Below, one piece after another: positions 30,001-37,038 of a stretch of DNA of 64,000 nucleotides. The number at the start of each line of letters is the position of its first letter. Positions within the stretch are counted from its first letter, which is position 1. Location: positions 1 to 64,000 of IMG/VR virus record IMGVR_UViG_3300021962_000084. The stretch is one strand, 5' to 3'. The notes below the pieces were generated by a model that was not told the origin of the DNA, did no database searches, and saw only the letters and a list, made by a program, of their open reading frames with translations. The translations under genes and the position numbers were made by a program. Source of the stretch: a virus.

Positions 30001-33000
30001 ATAGTTTCTTCTGGTTCAACATTCATTGGAGATGGTAGTGGAATCACAAACATTAACATAGCTAACTTATCATTTGAAACATTCATATTAAAGAGTGGTT
30101 CATATACCGCATCAATTTCTCCTGATAAAGGATTTGTAGTTAATACATCTGCTAGTATTTGGGGTAATGTTTATGTTGGTAATAATTTAACAGCAACTGA
30201 TGTAACTGCATCTCATAGAGTATTTGCTCCTTTATTTACTGGTTCATTCTTAGGAACTTATAATTTCCAAGGAGTAGGACCTACCGCATCGGCTCAATAT
30301 GATATTTTAAGATTTGATGAAAATAGAGGATATTTTGTACCTCAACCTGAAACTTCACTAACCGAAACTGTACCATTTAATAGTGTAAGTGATTTGACTA
30401 TTGTACATAATTTGGGGATACGATACCCGATGGTACAGGTTTATGCAACTGGTTCTGAAGACCAATTGTTACCAGGTCAAATTATTTCAATAGATGAAGA
30501 TACAATTCAAATTAAATTTGCTGGATTAACTTCTGGACATGTCGTAATTGGTAGTGGTGGTTCTCTAATAAATGGCACATTACCTGGCGATAGAGTATTT
30601 GGGGCTGTACTTTCAGCATCTTATGCACAAACTGCAGAATTTGCAAAAACTGTAGCAGGTTTTGATTCAGCATCGTTAGCATCATTATCAGCATCATTGA
30701 GTGATACATCTCAATATGTTAGAAATAATCAAACATCATCTATGGCTGTGTTTAGTGCAGTAAGTTCTTCTTACGCATTAACTGCATCTTATGTTTCTGA
30801 TTTGAGTGGTATAAATTTAACTGATTATGTAAGAAATGACCAAACAGCATCTATGAGGGTGTTGAGTTCATCATTTGCAATTACATCATCTTACGCATTA
30901 TTTGCACAAAACGCATCGAATGTAGATACATCAAACTTTGTTCAGAATTCACAAACCGCATCAATGTTGGTTGGTACTGCTTCATTAGCATTTACCGCAT
31001 CATACGCTCTTTACGCTTTAAATGCGGAAGGTGTAAATACAGCATCATTCTTACAAGTAAATAAAGATTCTTCTATAAATGCTAATTTAACAATTAGTGG
31101 AAGTTTGGGTGTAAGTGGTAGTGTTTATTTGGGTGGTATTGCATCTGCATCTTATGATGAAGTTGTAACATGGGACCCAATAAGTAAAAAATTAGGATAT
31201 AGAAACGTAGCAGCAGCTGTTGGTTCTTCTGGAACTGGTGGTACTTCTGGTTTTGATGGTAATGACGGAACTGATGGTACTTCTGGAAGTAGTGGTACAT
31301 CTGGAAGTAGTGGTTCAAGCGGCTCATCTGGAAGTAGTGGTACATCTGGAAGTAGTGGACAGGATGGTTCATCTGGTTCATCTGGAAGTAGCGGTTCATC
31401 TGGAAGTAGCGGTTCATCTGGAAGTAGTGGTTCATCTGGAAGTAGTGGTTCAAGTGGCACATCTGGAAGTAGTGGTTCAAGCGGCACATCTGGAAGTAGT
31501 GGTACTGATGGTACACCTGGTTCATCTGGTACGAGCGGTACAAGCGGCACATCCGGTTCATCTGGTACGAGCGGAAGTAGTGGTTCAAGCGGCACATCAG
31601 GAACTTCTGGTACAAGTGGCTCAAGTGGAACATCAGCAACAAGCGGAAGTAGTGGTTCATCTGGTAGTGGTGGAACTTCTGGCACAAGCGGTAGTGGAGG
31701 TTCTTCGGGAACATCTGGTACGAGCGGAAGTAGTGGTTCAAGTGGCACATCAGGAACTTCTGGTACAAGTGGCTCAAGTGGTAGTGGTGGTTCTTCAGGA
31801 TCGTCTGGAACAAGTGGCACATCTGGAACAAGCGGTTCAAGTGGCACATCGGGAACATCTGGTTCATCGGGAACATCCGCATCATCTGGTAGTGGTGGAA
31901 CATCAGGCTCTGGTGGTACGTCTGGTACAAGCGGCACAAGCGGTTCATCGGGAACTTCTGGAACAGCTGGTACAAGCGGCTCAAGTGGTACATCAGCATC
32001 TTCTGGTTCTGGCGGTACGGCAGGTACATCAGGTACAGCTGGAACTGGTGGTACTTCTGGCACAAGTGGAACAAGTGGCACATCTGGTTCAGATGGTTCA
32101 AATGGTACATCAGGAAGTAGTGGAACTGCTGGTACGGGTGGTTCGGCTGGTACATCGGGAACTTCTGGCACATCGGGAACTTCTGGAAGTTCTGGCACGA
32201 GCGGTAGTAGTGGTTCGAAAGGTTCGGATGGTACAAGTGGTACATCTGGTTCTGATGGTTCGTCTGGAACAAGTGGCTCTGCTGGAACAAGTGGTAGTAG
32301 TGGTAGTAGTGGAAGCTCAGGAACTTCTGGTACTACGGGTTCGTTTGGTACATCCGGCTCAAGTGGAAGTAGTGGAACATCTGGTTCAAGTGGCACAAGC
32401 GGAAGTAGTGGAAGTAGTGGTACTACGGGTTCGTTTGGTACATCCGGCTCAAGTGGAAGTAGTGGAACGAGTGGCACATCTGGAACATCGGGTTCAGCCG
32501 GTTCGTCTGGTAGTAGTGGTTCGTCTGGTACAACAGGTTCATTCGGAACAAGCGGCAGTAGTGGTACATCAGCCACATCTGGAAGTGGTGGTACAAGCGG
32601 TACAAGCGGTACTGATGGTTCTAGCGGAACTGGTGGCACAAGCGGCTCATCTGGAACATCTGGTACAACGGGTTCATTCGGAACAAGCGGCTCATCTGGT
32701 TCATCGGGTACATCGGGTGTTGATGGTACAAATGGTTCAAGCGGTTCTTCTGGGTCTTCTGGTACAAGCGGTACATCTGGCACAAGCGGTACATCTGGTT
32801 TAGATGGAACATTCTTTGGTTCATCTGGAACAAGCGGCACATCGGGAACAACGGGAACTGCTGGTAGTGGTGGTTCTTCGGGAACATCTGGCACAAGCGG
32901 TTCATCTGGAAGTAGTGGTATAGATGGAACATTCTTTGGAACACATGGTACATCTGGAACTAGCGGTTCAAGTGGTACATCAGCAAGTGCAGGTACATCT

Positions 33001-34974
33001 GGAAGTAGTGGAACAAGTGGCATCAGCGGTTCTTCTGGAACTACTGGAAGTTCTGGTTCATCTGGTTTAGATGGTACATATTTTGGTTCATCGGGAACAT
33101 CTGGCAGTAGTGGTAGTGGAGGAACATCAGGTTCTTCTGGAACTACGGGAACAAGTGGTTCATCCGGTTCATCTGGTTTAGACGGAACATTCTTCGGTTC
33201 GCATGGAACAAGCGGTTCAGCTGGAAGTGGAGGTACGTCTGGCTCGTCTGGTTCATCTGGGTCAGCTGGAACTGGTGGTACATCAGGTTCGAGCGGTATC
33301 GATGGAACTAATGGTTCAGCTGGAAGTGGGGGTTCATCTGGTACATCCGGAACATCTGGTTCATCTGGATTAGATGGAACATTCTTTGGTTCACATGGTA
33401 CATCAGGAACTTCTGGTTCGTCTGGTAGTGGAGGTTCTTCGGGAACTTCTGGTTCTTCTGGTTCTTCTGGTAGCGCAGGTTCTGATGGAACTTCGGGTTC
33501 ATCTGGTTTAGATGGGACATTCTTTGGTTCTCATGGTACTGCTGGTACGGGTGGTTCATCTGGTACGTCTGGTACATCAGGTAGTAGTGGTGAGAGTGGC
33601 ACATCCGGTAGTAGTGGAGTTAGTGGTACGTCTGGTTCATCTGGATTAGATGGAACATTCTTTGGTTCTAATGGTACGTCTGGCACAAGCGGAAGTAGTG
33701 GAGAAAGTGGAACAAGTGGTACAACAGGAACAGCAGGTTCAAGCGGTACTTCAGCTACATCAGGTTCTTCTGGTTTAGATGGTACAAATTTTGGAACATC
33801 TGGAACTAGCGGAGAAAGTGGTACTTCTGGAACTAGCGGAGAAAGTGGCACATCAGGAACATCTGGTTCATCAGGAACATCTGGTTCTTCTGGTTTGGAT
33901 GGAACATATTTTGGTAGTAGCGGTACAACGGGAACATCTGGAACAAGCGGAGAGAGTGGTACAAGCGGCAGTAGTGGAGAAAGTGGCACATCAGGAACAT
34001 CCGGTTCATCTGGATTAGATGGAACATTCTTTGGAAGTAGTGGTACATCGGGAACATCCGGTTCAAGTGGAGAAAGTGGTACATCTGGTACATCTGGATT
34101 GGGTACAAATGGTACATCTGGTAGTAGCGGATTGGATGGTACTTATTTTGGAAGTAGTGGTACATCTGGTACATCTGGGGCAGGAACATCTGGTTCTTCT
34201 GGTACTGATGGAATTGGTACAAATGGTACAAGCGGAAGTAGTGGTGTTGATGGTACATTCTTTGGAAGTAGTGGTACATCGGGAACATCTGGAGCAGGAA
34301 CATCTGGTTCGTCTGGTACATCTGGACTTGGAACATCTGGTACTTCTGGAGTTGATGGAACTTTATTTGGTTCTTCTGGTACTTCGGGTGTTAATGGTAC
34401 GTCTGGAATTACGGGCACAAATGGAACATCGGGAACATCGGGAGTAACTGGTACAAGTGGAACATCTGGATTCCTACCATTATCCGGAACTACAAATAAT
34501 GGTGTTATTACATGGGATAATCCGTTATCGGCTGGAAATGTTGAAAGTAATTTAACATTTAACGGAAGTACATTAAGTATAACAGGAAATGTAACAACAA
34601 CTACATCGGTAGAGGCAACAACATTTGTATCAGCTGGTTCTTATATAGTTGGTACACAATATAGAGAAACATTCTCTGATTTAGGAACAGGTGGAAGTGT
34701 AACAATAGACCTTTCAACTGGTAATAATTTCAGAAGACAATTTAATGGAGCAGCAACACTTACATTTAACAATCCACCATCATCAAATGCGTTTGGATTT
34801 ACTTTAACAATGGTAAATGCAGGTGCATACGTTATCACATGGCCGGCTTCAATAGATTGGGTAGGAGGTACATCACCGATATTAACATCAGCTGGAACGG
34901 ATGTATTAACATTCTTTACATTTAATGGTGGTACAACTTATTATGGATTTGTTGTTGGAAAAAATCTTAGTTAA
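24034..34974 (+). CDS. Giant fibre, 3646 aa: cupredoxin-like domains and 1080-residue collagen-like tract
   Basis: Residues about 75-280 are short TGSFSGSF repeats. Residues about 113-2050 hold about 23 modules of roughly 85 residues, each with I.SGSVTASVSP.FGF, then FTGSVDISGS and F.GDGS.L.NIP.SAL. Two cupredoxin-like domains interrupt them (about 666-773 and 1308-1415). Each keeps a His (H710, H1350) and a C-x2-H-x2-M loop (C756/H759/M762; C1396/H1399/M1402). Residues about 2150-2390 are Ala/Ser/Thr repeats (SYALTASYVSDLSG). Residues 2396-3478 are collagen-like, with aromatic interruptions of the form GLDGTFFG. The last 168 residues form a globular tip (FLPLSGTTNNGVITWDNPL ... FVVGKNLS). 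No cleavage or enzyme motif is seen. The likely role is a very long trimeric fibre. The start is an ATG in TAAAGAATGG, behind a TATTTATA motif. Confidence 0.88.
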   Translation: MAISNLLTGRVRVVSPKNVTSDRYQFLDLSQAEPNLGVPNFSASLSGSPAIVVSDDQGNRGFVRSLDLERVTGQFTGSFTGSATDLSGSFSGSFTGSFIGDGSRLVNLPEVTRIASGSATASISPNFGFQINVDTTITENLYVSKSIYAEQLIVSYISSSIIYSSGSNVFGDSENDSQQFTGSVEVRDRLNAYVISGSTIAGNLTGSFIGLAEATGSFSGSLIGRSDTFGTFTGSAEATGSFSGSFIGTADLFGTFTGSAELTGSFSGSFTGSFFGDGRNLFNLPEATKLATGSVTASVTPEFGFKVLSIDKGSEFTGSVDITGSLSITATSGALVLGSSSAYYGEGTYLRNIPRSALTEDALVSSFIVSGSVTASVSPNFGFVVKSPDSGSEFTGSVDVSGSVIAQFFIGDGSQLLNVPSTVAPRIASGSVTASVSPQFGFKVESNASGSEFTGSVDISGSISASLYRGDGSGLFNIPVSALSEEVSRIASGSVTASVSPVYGFRVEAAASGSEFTGSVNVTGSVIVESGSIYVGDGSGLRNIPLSALAEEVVAATKILSGSVTASVSPEFGFRVESTLSGSQFTGSLLVSGNVELYTGSFSGSGKNLREIPKSAISDLDTSLIFSGSATASINPVKGFNVNIFSQFSGSMSVSASNFVVPSQSLDLTFNVTNDGFAAYVFTGAASGSNPTLTLVENVVYRFVVNAPGHPFYIKTTNTSGAGGAYNSGVLNNGTDNGVVTFNVPSGAPSTLYYVCGNHSSMVGTINIVSEIVRPALIEFIGPTNITGSLGISGNVTASMFSGSGRGLFDIPFTSFTGDAFRIASGSVTASVAPNYGFRVEALDLGSEFTGSVDISGSLFVSGSITASKGIVANTISASFFIGDGSQLRNVPSLESFRIASGSVTASVSPDFGFRVDSVELGSYFSGSVKVSGSIFTFGNIELQSGSAFSGSGKNLFDIPRSALTPDALESTFIASGSVTASVTPNQGFVVQSVASGSKFSGSLFLSGSVFLTTGSFSGSGKQLFDIPVAAISDLDTSKIFSGSVTASVSPVQGFVVTSYATGSTFLGSVRVTGSLSATGSGFFAAGVSASVFSGSGAGLTDIPFSALSQELFRIASGSVTASALPDRGFVVQSAASGSRITGSVAITGSLTITATSGALVLGSSSAYFGEGTYLRNIPRNALTEDALLSTEIKSGSVTASVSPDFGFVVKSPDSGSEFTGSIDVSGSLYVRGDVTSTSGSYFIGDGRYLSNITVANLAIDSTKIFSGSATASISPTEGFEVNTHSRFDGSFIVSSSGRPTPDYLIEKVFNVTNEGSNAYTFSGAATGSNPNITLVRGTTYTFNVNAPGHPFWVKYVASIGTSWQYSGSISNNGTDNGTITFTPPSGSPDTLYYNCQLHSLMAGTINIVNEITIPAEIKFVGNTKIEGNLTASMYSGSGRGLFDIPRSALSEEVFRIASGSITASVTPDFGFKVESIESGSQFTGSVNISGSLYINPYSGSLQLASGSSYYGEGSYLRNIPRSALTEDAQISTEIKSGSVTASVSPDYGFIVLTPFTSSFGENGSFTASIASQFTGSVSISGSLFVGDVSGGLFIESSSFIYAEGTYLRNIPRSSLTEDALISTEIKSGSVTASVTPDEGFRVITPFTGSQIGSQFTGSVNVSGSIIVDDVTARGFFFGDGRYITNVQAAAAPLIASGSATASVASGESFVVITAKTGSQIGSEFTGSVGISGSISAFDITSTGFFFGDGRFITNVQASAAPLIASGSATASVASGDTFIVTTSATGSQIGSRITGSVSVSGSLTADDLTARGFVFGDGRYLTNVQAAAAPLIASGSATASVQSGQQFIVTTAPSSGSYQSQFTSSVAISGSITASLFIGDGGGLFNIPPDAIENLELFKINSGSGFAQVDPTKLLVNVPITAALYIGDGGGLFNIPANALQDLKLDRIISGSVQAVISPDKGLEVGTKTFVSGNLSVSGGLFVTGGNVIVSSGSTFIGDGSGITNINIANLSFETFILKSGSYTASISPDKGFVVNTSASIWGNVYVGNNLTATDVTASHRVFAPLFTGSFLGTYNFQGVGPTASAQYDILRFDENRGYFVPQPETSLTETVPFNSVSDLTIVHNLGIRYPMVQVYATGSEDQLLPGQIISIDEDTIQIKFAGLTSGHVVIGSGGSLINGTLPGDRVFGAVLSASYAQTAEFAKTVAGFDSASLASLSASLSDTSQYVRNNQTSSMAVFSAVSSSYALTASYVSDLSGINLTDYVRNDQTASMRVLSSSFAITSSYALFAQNASNVDTSNFVQNSQTASMLVGTASLAFTASYALYALNAEGVNTASFLQVNKDSSINANLTISGSLGVSGSVYLGGIASASYDEVVTWDPISKKLGYRNVAAAVGSSGTGGTSGFDGNDGTDGTSGSSGTSGSSGSSGSSGSSGTSGSSGQDGSSGSSGSSGSSGSSGSSGSSGSSGSSGSSGTSGSSGSSGTSGSSGTDGTPGSSGTSGTSGTSGSSGTSGSSGSSGTSGTSGTSGSSGTSATSGSSGSSGSGGTSGTSGSGGSSGTSGTSGSSGSSGTSGTSGTSGSSGSGGSSGSSGTSGTSGTSGSSGTSGTSGSSGTSASSGSGGTSGSGGTSGTSGTSGSSGTSGTAGTSGSSGTSASSGSGGTAGTSGTAGTGGTSGTSGTSGTSGSDGSNGTSGSSGTAGTGGSAGTSGTSGTSGTSGSSGTSGSSGSKGSDGTSGTSGSDGSSGTSGSAGTSGSSGSSGSSGTSGTTGSFGTSGSSGSSGTSGSSGTSGSSGSSGTTGSFGTSGSSGSSGTSGTSGTSGSAGSSGSSGSSGTTGSFGTSGSSGTSATSGSGGTSGTSGTDGSSGTGGTSGSSGTSGTTGSFGTSGSSGSSGTSGVDGTNGSSGSSGSSGTSGTSGTSGTSGLDGTFFGSSGTSGTSGTTGTAGSGGSSGTSGTSGSSGSSGIDGTFFGTHGTSGTSGSSGTSASAGTSGSSGTSGISGSSGTTGSSGSSGLDGTYFGSSGTSGSSGSGGTSGSSGTTGTSGSSGSSGLDGTFFGSHGTSGSAGSGGTSGSSGSSGSAGTGGTSGSSGIDGTNGSAGSGGSSGTSGTSGSSGLDGTFFGSHGTSGTSGSSGSGGSSGTSGSSGSSGSAGSDGTSGSSGLDGTFFGSHGTAGTGGSSGTSGTSGSSGESGTSGSSGVSGTSGSSGLDGTFFGSNGTSGTSGSSGESGTSGTTGTAGSSGTSATSGSSGLDGTNFGTSGTSGESGTSGTSGESGTSGTSGSSGTSGSSGLDGTYFGSSGTTGTSGTSGESGTSGSSGESGTSGTSGSSGLDGTFFGSSGTSGTSGSSGESGTSGTSGLGTNGTSGSSGLDGTYFGSSGTSGTSGAGTSGSSGTDGIGTNGTSGSSGVDGTFFGSSGTSGTSGAGTSGSSGTSGLGTSGTSGVDGTLFGSSGTSGVNGTSGITGTNGTSGTSGVTGTSGTSGFLPLSGTTNNGVITWDNPLSAGNVESNLTFNGSTLSITGNVTTTTSVEATTFVSAGSYIVGTQYRETFSDLGTGGSVTIDLSTGNNFRRQFNGAATLTFNNPPSSNAFGFTLTMVNAGAYVITWPASIDWVGGTSPILTSAGTDVLTFFTFNGGTTYYGFVVGKNLS
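24370..30150 (+). repeat. About 23 SGSVTASVSP modules
   Basis: Units of about 250 bp, each encoding a beta-rich module. The units are diverged in DNA but constant in layout. Copies 18-20 (near 29120-29580) are closer to each other, with the shared segment NVQAAAAPLIASGSATASV. Confidence 0.8.
31220..34466 (+). repeat. Collagen-like tract with regular aromatic interruptions
   Basis: About 360 Gly-X-Y triplets, nearly all GTS, GSS, GAG-type or GGS. From about 32800 to the end, 13 copies of G(L/I/V)DGT(F/Y/N/L)FG break the triplet phase by one residue. Confidence 0.9.
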
Positions 34975-34985
34975 TAATTAGAGTT

Positions 34986-35885
34986 ATGAGTATAGCAAGA
35001 AAATTAATACCAAGTGGAGATGAACAATTTCCATTTAAAATACAAATAACAACAACCGCATCTAATACGGTATTTACTGTACCATTGGTTGATTATGGGT
35101 CTTTGACACCACAATTAACAATAACTTGGGGTGATAGTTCAAGTTCACCATTGATTACATCATCCACATCAACAGATAGAATACATACATACGTTTCACC
35201 TGGAACATATACTATAACAATATCTGGATTTATGCCAGGATTTGTTGTAAATAATAACTCGGCTATAAGAAGTTTAATTACTTCAATAGTACAATGGGGT
35301 GTTGTTGGGATACGAACTATTAACTTTTATGGTTGTACAAATTTAACATCAATACCTGGTAGTGGTACTTTAAGTGGTGTGGGTGGATACACTGGTTTGA
35401 ATGAAGTAGTTTCTTTTGCATCTTTTATGAGAGGAACTCGTATAACTTCAATTCCATCTGATATGTTTGATTATTCACCAAATGCAACAACTTTTACAAA
35501 TACATTTGAATCGATATTAACGCTAACATCAGTTCCATCTGGATTATTTGATAACGTTCCATTAGCAACAACCTTTGCATCTTGTTTTTCGGCTTGTAAC
35601 GCTTTAACAACAGTACCAACCGATTTATTTGATTTAAATACAAATGTAGTAAACTTTTCATCAACATTTCGTAACTGTAGGGCATTGACAAATGTTTTGC
35701 AATTTACAAATAATACACAAGTTACAATTTTTAATAGTGTTTATAATATGAGTTCTACTTCAAATGCATTAACTGGAACAGCTCCTGAATTATGGAATAG
35801 AACACCTACACCAGCGGGTACAGATGCATTTAATAATTGTATAAACTTATCTAACTTTGCATCAATACCTGTAAATTGGAAATAA
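34986..35885 (+). CDS. PKD-like plus BspA-type leucine-rich repeat protein, 299 aa
   Basis: Residues about 15-85 look like a PKD/Ig-like fold: PFKIQITTTASN, LTITWGDSSSS, then HTYVSPGTYTITISG, with the WGD and 'PGTYTITISG' hallmarks. Residues about 105-290 are leucine-rich repeats of the BspA/DUF285 kind, each about 27 residues: ITSIPSDMFDYSPNATTF, LTSVPSGLFDNVPLATTF, LTTVPTDLFDLNTNVVNF, each followed by 'F..C.ALT'-like ends. Such repeats occur on bacterial surface proteins and in some phage proteins and usually bind proteins or glycans (family knowledge). There is no signal peptide, which fits a virion part rather than a secreted host protein. It lies between a giant fibre (11 bases) and a chaperone-like gene (1 base). 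It may be a fibre tip or a decoration; this role is inferred. Confidence 0.8.
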   Translation: MSIARKLIPSGDEQFPFKIQITTTASNTVFTVPLVDYGSLTPQLTITWGDSSSSPLITSSTSTDRIHTYVSPGTYTITISGFMPGFVVNNNSAIRSLITSIVQWGVVGIRTINFYGCTNLTSIPGSGTLSGVGGYTGLNEVVSFASFMRGTRITSIPSDMFDYSPNATTFTNTFESILTLTSVPSGLFDNVPLATTFASCFSACNALTTVPTDLFDLNTNVVNFSSTFRNCRALTNVLQFTNNTQVTIFNSVYNMSSTSNALTGTAPELWNRTPTPAGTDAFNNCINLSNFASIPVNWK

Positions 35886-35886
35886 T

Positions 35887-36330
35887 ATGTATTTAAGAAT
35901 TATAAATAACGAAATTATTTATCCATACTCTTTACAACAATTAAGAGTAGATAATCCACATTCTAGCTTTCCATCACAAATGACAGATGAAGTAATGAAT
36001 GAATTCAATATATTTGAAGTAAGAATTACTCCAAAACCCAGCAATCATACAAAAAATATTTCAGAAGGGGCACCATTATTAGTGGAAGGTGTTTATTATC
36101 AAAATTGGGAAATTACCGATGCTTTATCAGAAGAAATAAATTCAAGAATAGAATTTAAGTGGGATGAAATTAGAGAAATAAGAAATTCTCTATTACAAGA
36201 ATGCGATTGGACACAATTAGGAGACATTTCAGTAGAAACCAAAGAGATTTGGGCAACATATAGACAAAATTTAAGAGATATAACAAATCAATCAAATCCA
36301 TTTAGTATTGAGTGGCCGGTAAAACCTTAA
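35887..36330 (+). CDS. Tail fibre assembly chaperone-like protein
   Basis: A 147-residue protein. The C-terminal half carries the signature of phage tail assembly chaperone-like proteins found beside fibres: a helix IRNSLLQECDWTQLGD, then WATYRQNLRDITNQ and NPFSIEWPVKP. The N-terminal part (MYLRIINNEIIYPYSLQQLR ... YQNWEITDA) has the small beta domain often seen before it. Proteins with this end help fibres fold or oligomerise and are coded directly after the fibre they serve (family knowledge). Here it follows the leucine-rich-repeat protein by one base and ends the operon that began with the 3646-residue fibre. It is followed by a TATTTATA motif. Confidence 0.8.
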   Translation: MYLRIINNEIIYPYSLQQLRVDNPHSSFPSQMTDEVMNEFNIFEVRITPKPSNHTKNISEGAPLLVEGVYYQNWEITDALSEEINSRIEFKWDEIREIRNSLLQECDWTQLGDISVETKEIWATYRQNLRDITNQSNPFSIEWPVKP

Positions 36331-36345
36331 ATAAGGATAGGTTTA

Positions 36346-36353
36346 TATTTATA
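36346..36353 (+). promoter_or_regulatory. Candidate phage late promoter (TATTTATA)
   Basis: Inside the 48-base gap before the gene at 36379, 25 bases ahead of its ATG. Confidence 0.5.
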
Positions 36354-36378
36354 TCTATAAAACTAACAAATAGAATAA

Positions 36379-36678
36379 ATGGTAATCCATAACCCCATAT
36401 TTTCAGGTTCAATCATTCAAGACAGAAATAACGCTTATGCGGATTTGAGTGGTTCTTTTACTGGTTCATTGACTGGTTCGTTTAAGGGAACAATCGATGT
36501 ACAACAGGCATCATTTGATAATTTAACTATCAGTAATAAACTTGTTGTAAGCGGTTCAATTTTAGCTACTGGTTCAATGCAAATGACTGGTTCATTTTAT
36601 TCATTGAATGGTGGGTATTATGTTAATAATGTAAATGTATTAGATACAGCTTTGGCATACGCTATAGCTTTAGGTTAA
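36379..36678 (+). CDS. Small fibre protein, 99 aa
   Basis: A short protein made of the same SGSFTGSLTGSFKG and VVSGSILATGSMQMTGSF repeats that open the larger fibres. The N-terminus is unique (MVIHNPIFSGSIIQDRNNAY), and the short tail is VNVLDTALAYAIALG. It could be an independent short fibre or a capping piece for the 3022-residue fibre downstream. Its coding status is supported by the repeat vocabulary, the A-rich leader (AATAGAATAAATGG) and the tight 12-base spacing to the next gene. No family name can be given. Confidence 0.7.
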   Translation: MVIHNPIFSGSIIQDRNNAYADLSGSFTGSLTGSFKGTIDVQQASFDNLTISNKLVVSGSILATGSMQMTGSFYSLNGGYYVNNVNVLDTALAYAIALG

Positions 36679-36690
36679 AATATAAAATAA

Positions 36691-37023
36691 ATGGCAAACG
36701 TATTTAAAAATAGTATGACGAGTGGAGTGGGTACAACTGGAGTTGTAGCTTACACAACCCCATCAGCAACAACAACTACAATCATAGGTGTAAGTGTAGC
36801 AAATATAAATTCAAATAATATATCAGTTAGTGTAATGGCTAGAGATAGTTCGGAAAATAAAACTGTATATTTAGTGAAGGATGCTCTCATCACACCAAAT
36901 TCATCAACTGTTTTGGTTGGTGGAGAGCAAAAAGTTGTTTTAGAAGCAAATGATTTTCTTTCCGTAACATCATCACTTGTTTCTTCAGCAGATATAATTG
37001 TTTCAGCATTGGAGTTGAGTTAA
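36691..37023 (+). CDS. Small conserved virion protein, 110 aa
   Basis: Reads MANVFKNSMTSGVGTTGVVA, then TTTTIIGVSVANINSNNISV, and ends IIVSALELS. This is a compact all-beta protein of a type common near fibre genes in T4-like phages of aquatic bacteria ('MANVFKN..v..vgt....vYT.p' start; recalled, not searched). It shares with the 307-residue protein at 23043 the idea of an 'i.g...aN....i.v.v' beta half, so the two may have related folds (inference). It lies 15 bases before the 3022-residue fibre and is likely co-transcribed and part of the same appendage. Confidence 0.7.
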   Translation: MANVFKNSMTSGVGTTGVVAYTTPSATTTTIIGVSVANINSNNISVSVMARDSSENKTVYLVKDALITPNSSTVLVGGEQKVVLEANDFLSVTSSLVSSADIIVSALELS

Positions 37024-37038
37024 AACTAAAATAAATAG

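Noticed and set aside
31220-32803. Second-frame open reading frame over the collagen tract (VVVHLEVVVQAAH-type product)
   Set aside because: It is a frame shadow of the triplet repeat; the Gly-X-Y frame joins to conserved domains on both sides.
31152-33023. Long open frames on the minus strand (also 37380-39332 and 1593-2129), rich in Pro, Val, Leu and Asp
   Set aside because: They lie exactly opposite the Gly-X-Y tracts. The nine-base periodic repeat has few stop codons on the other strand and yields PLVPDVP-type products by necessity. No start context or independent gene signal was seen.
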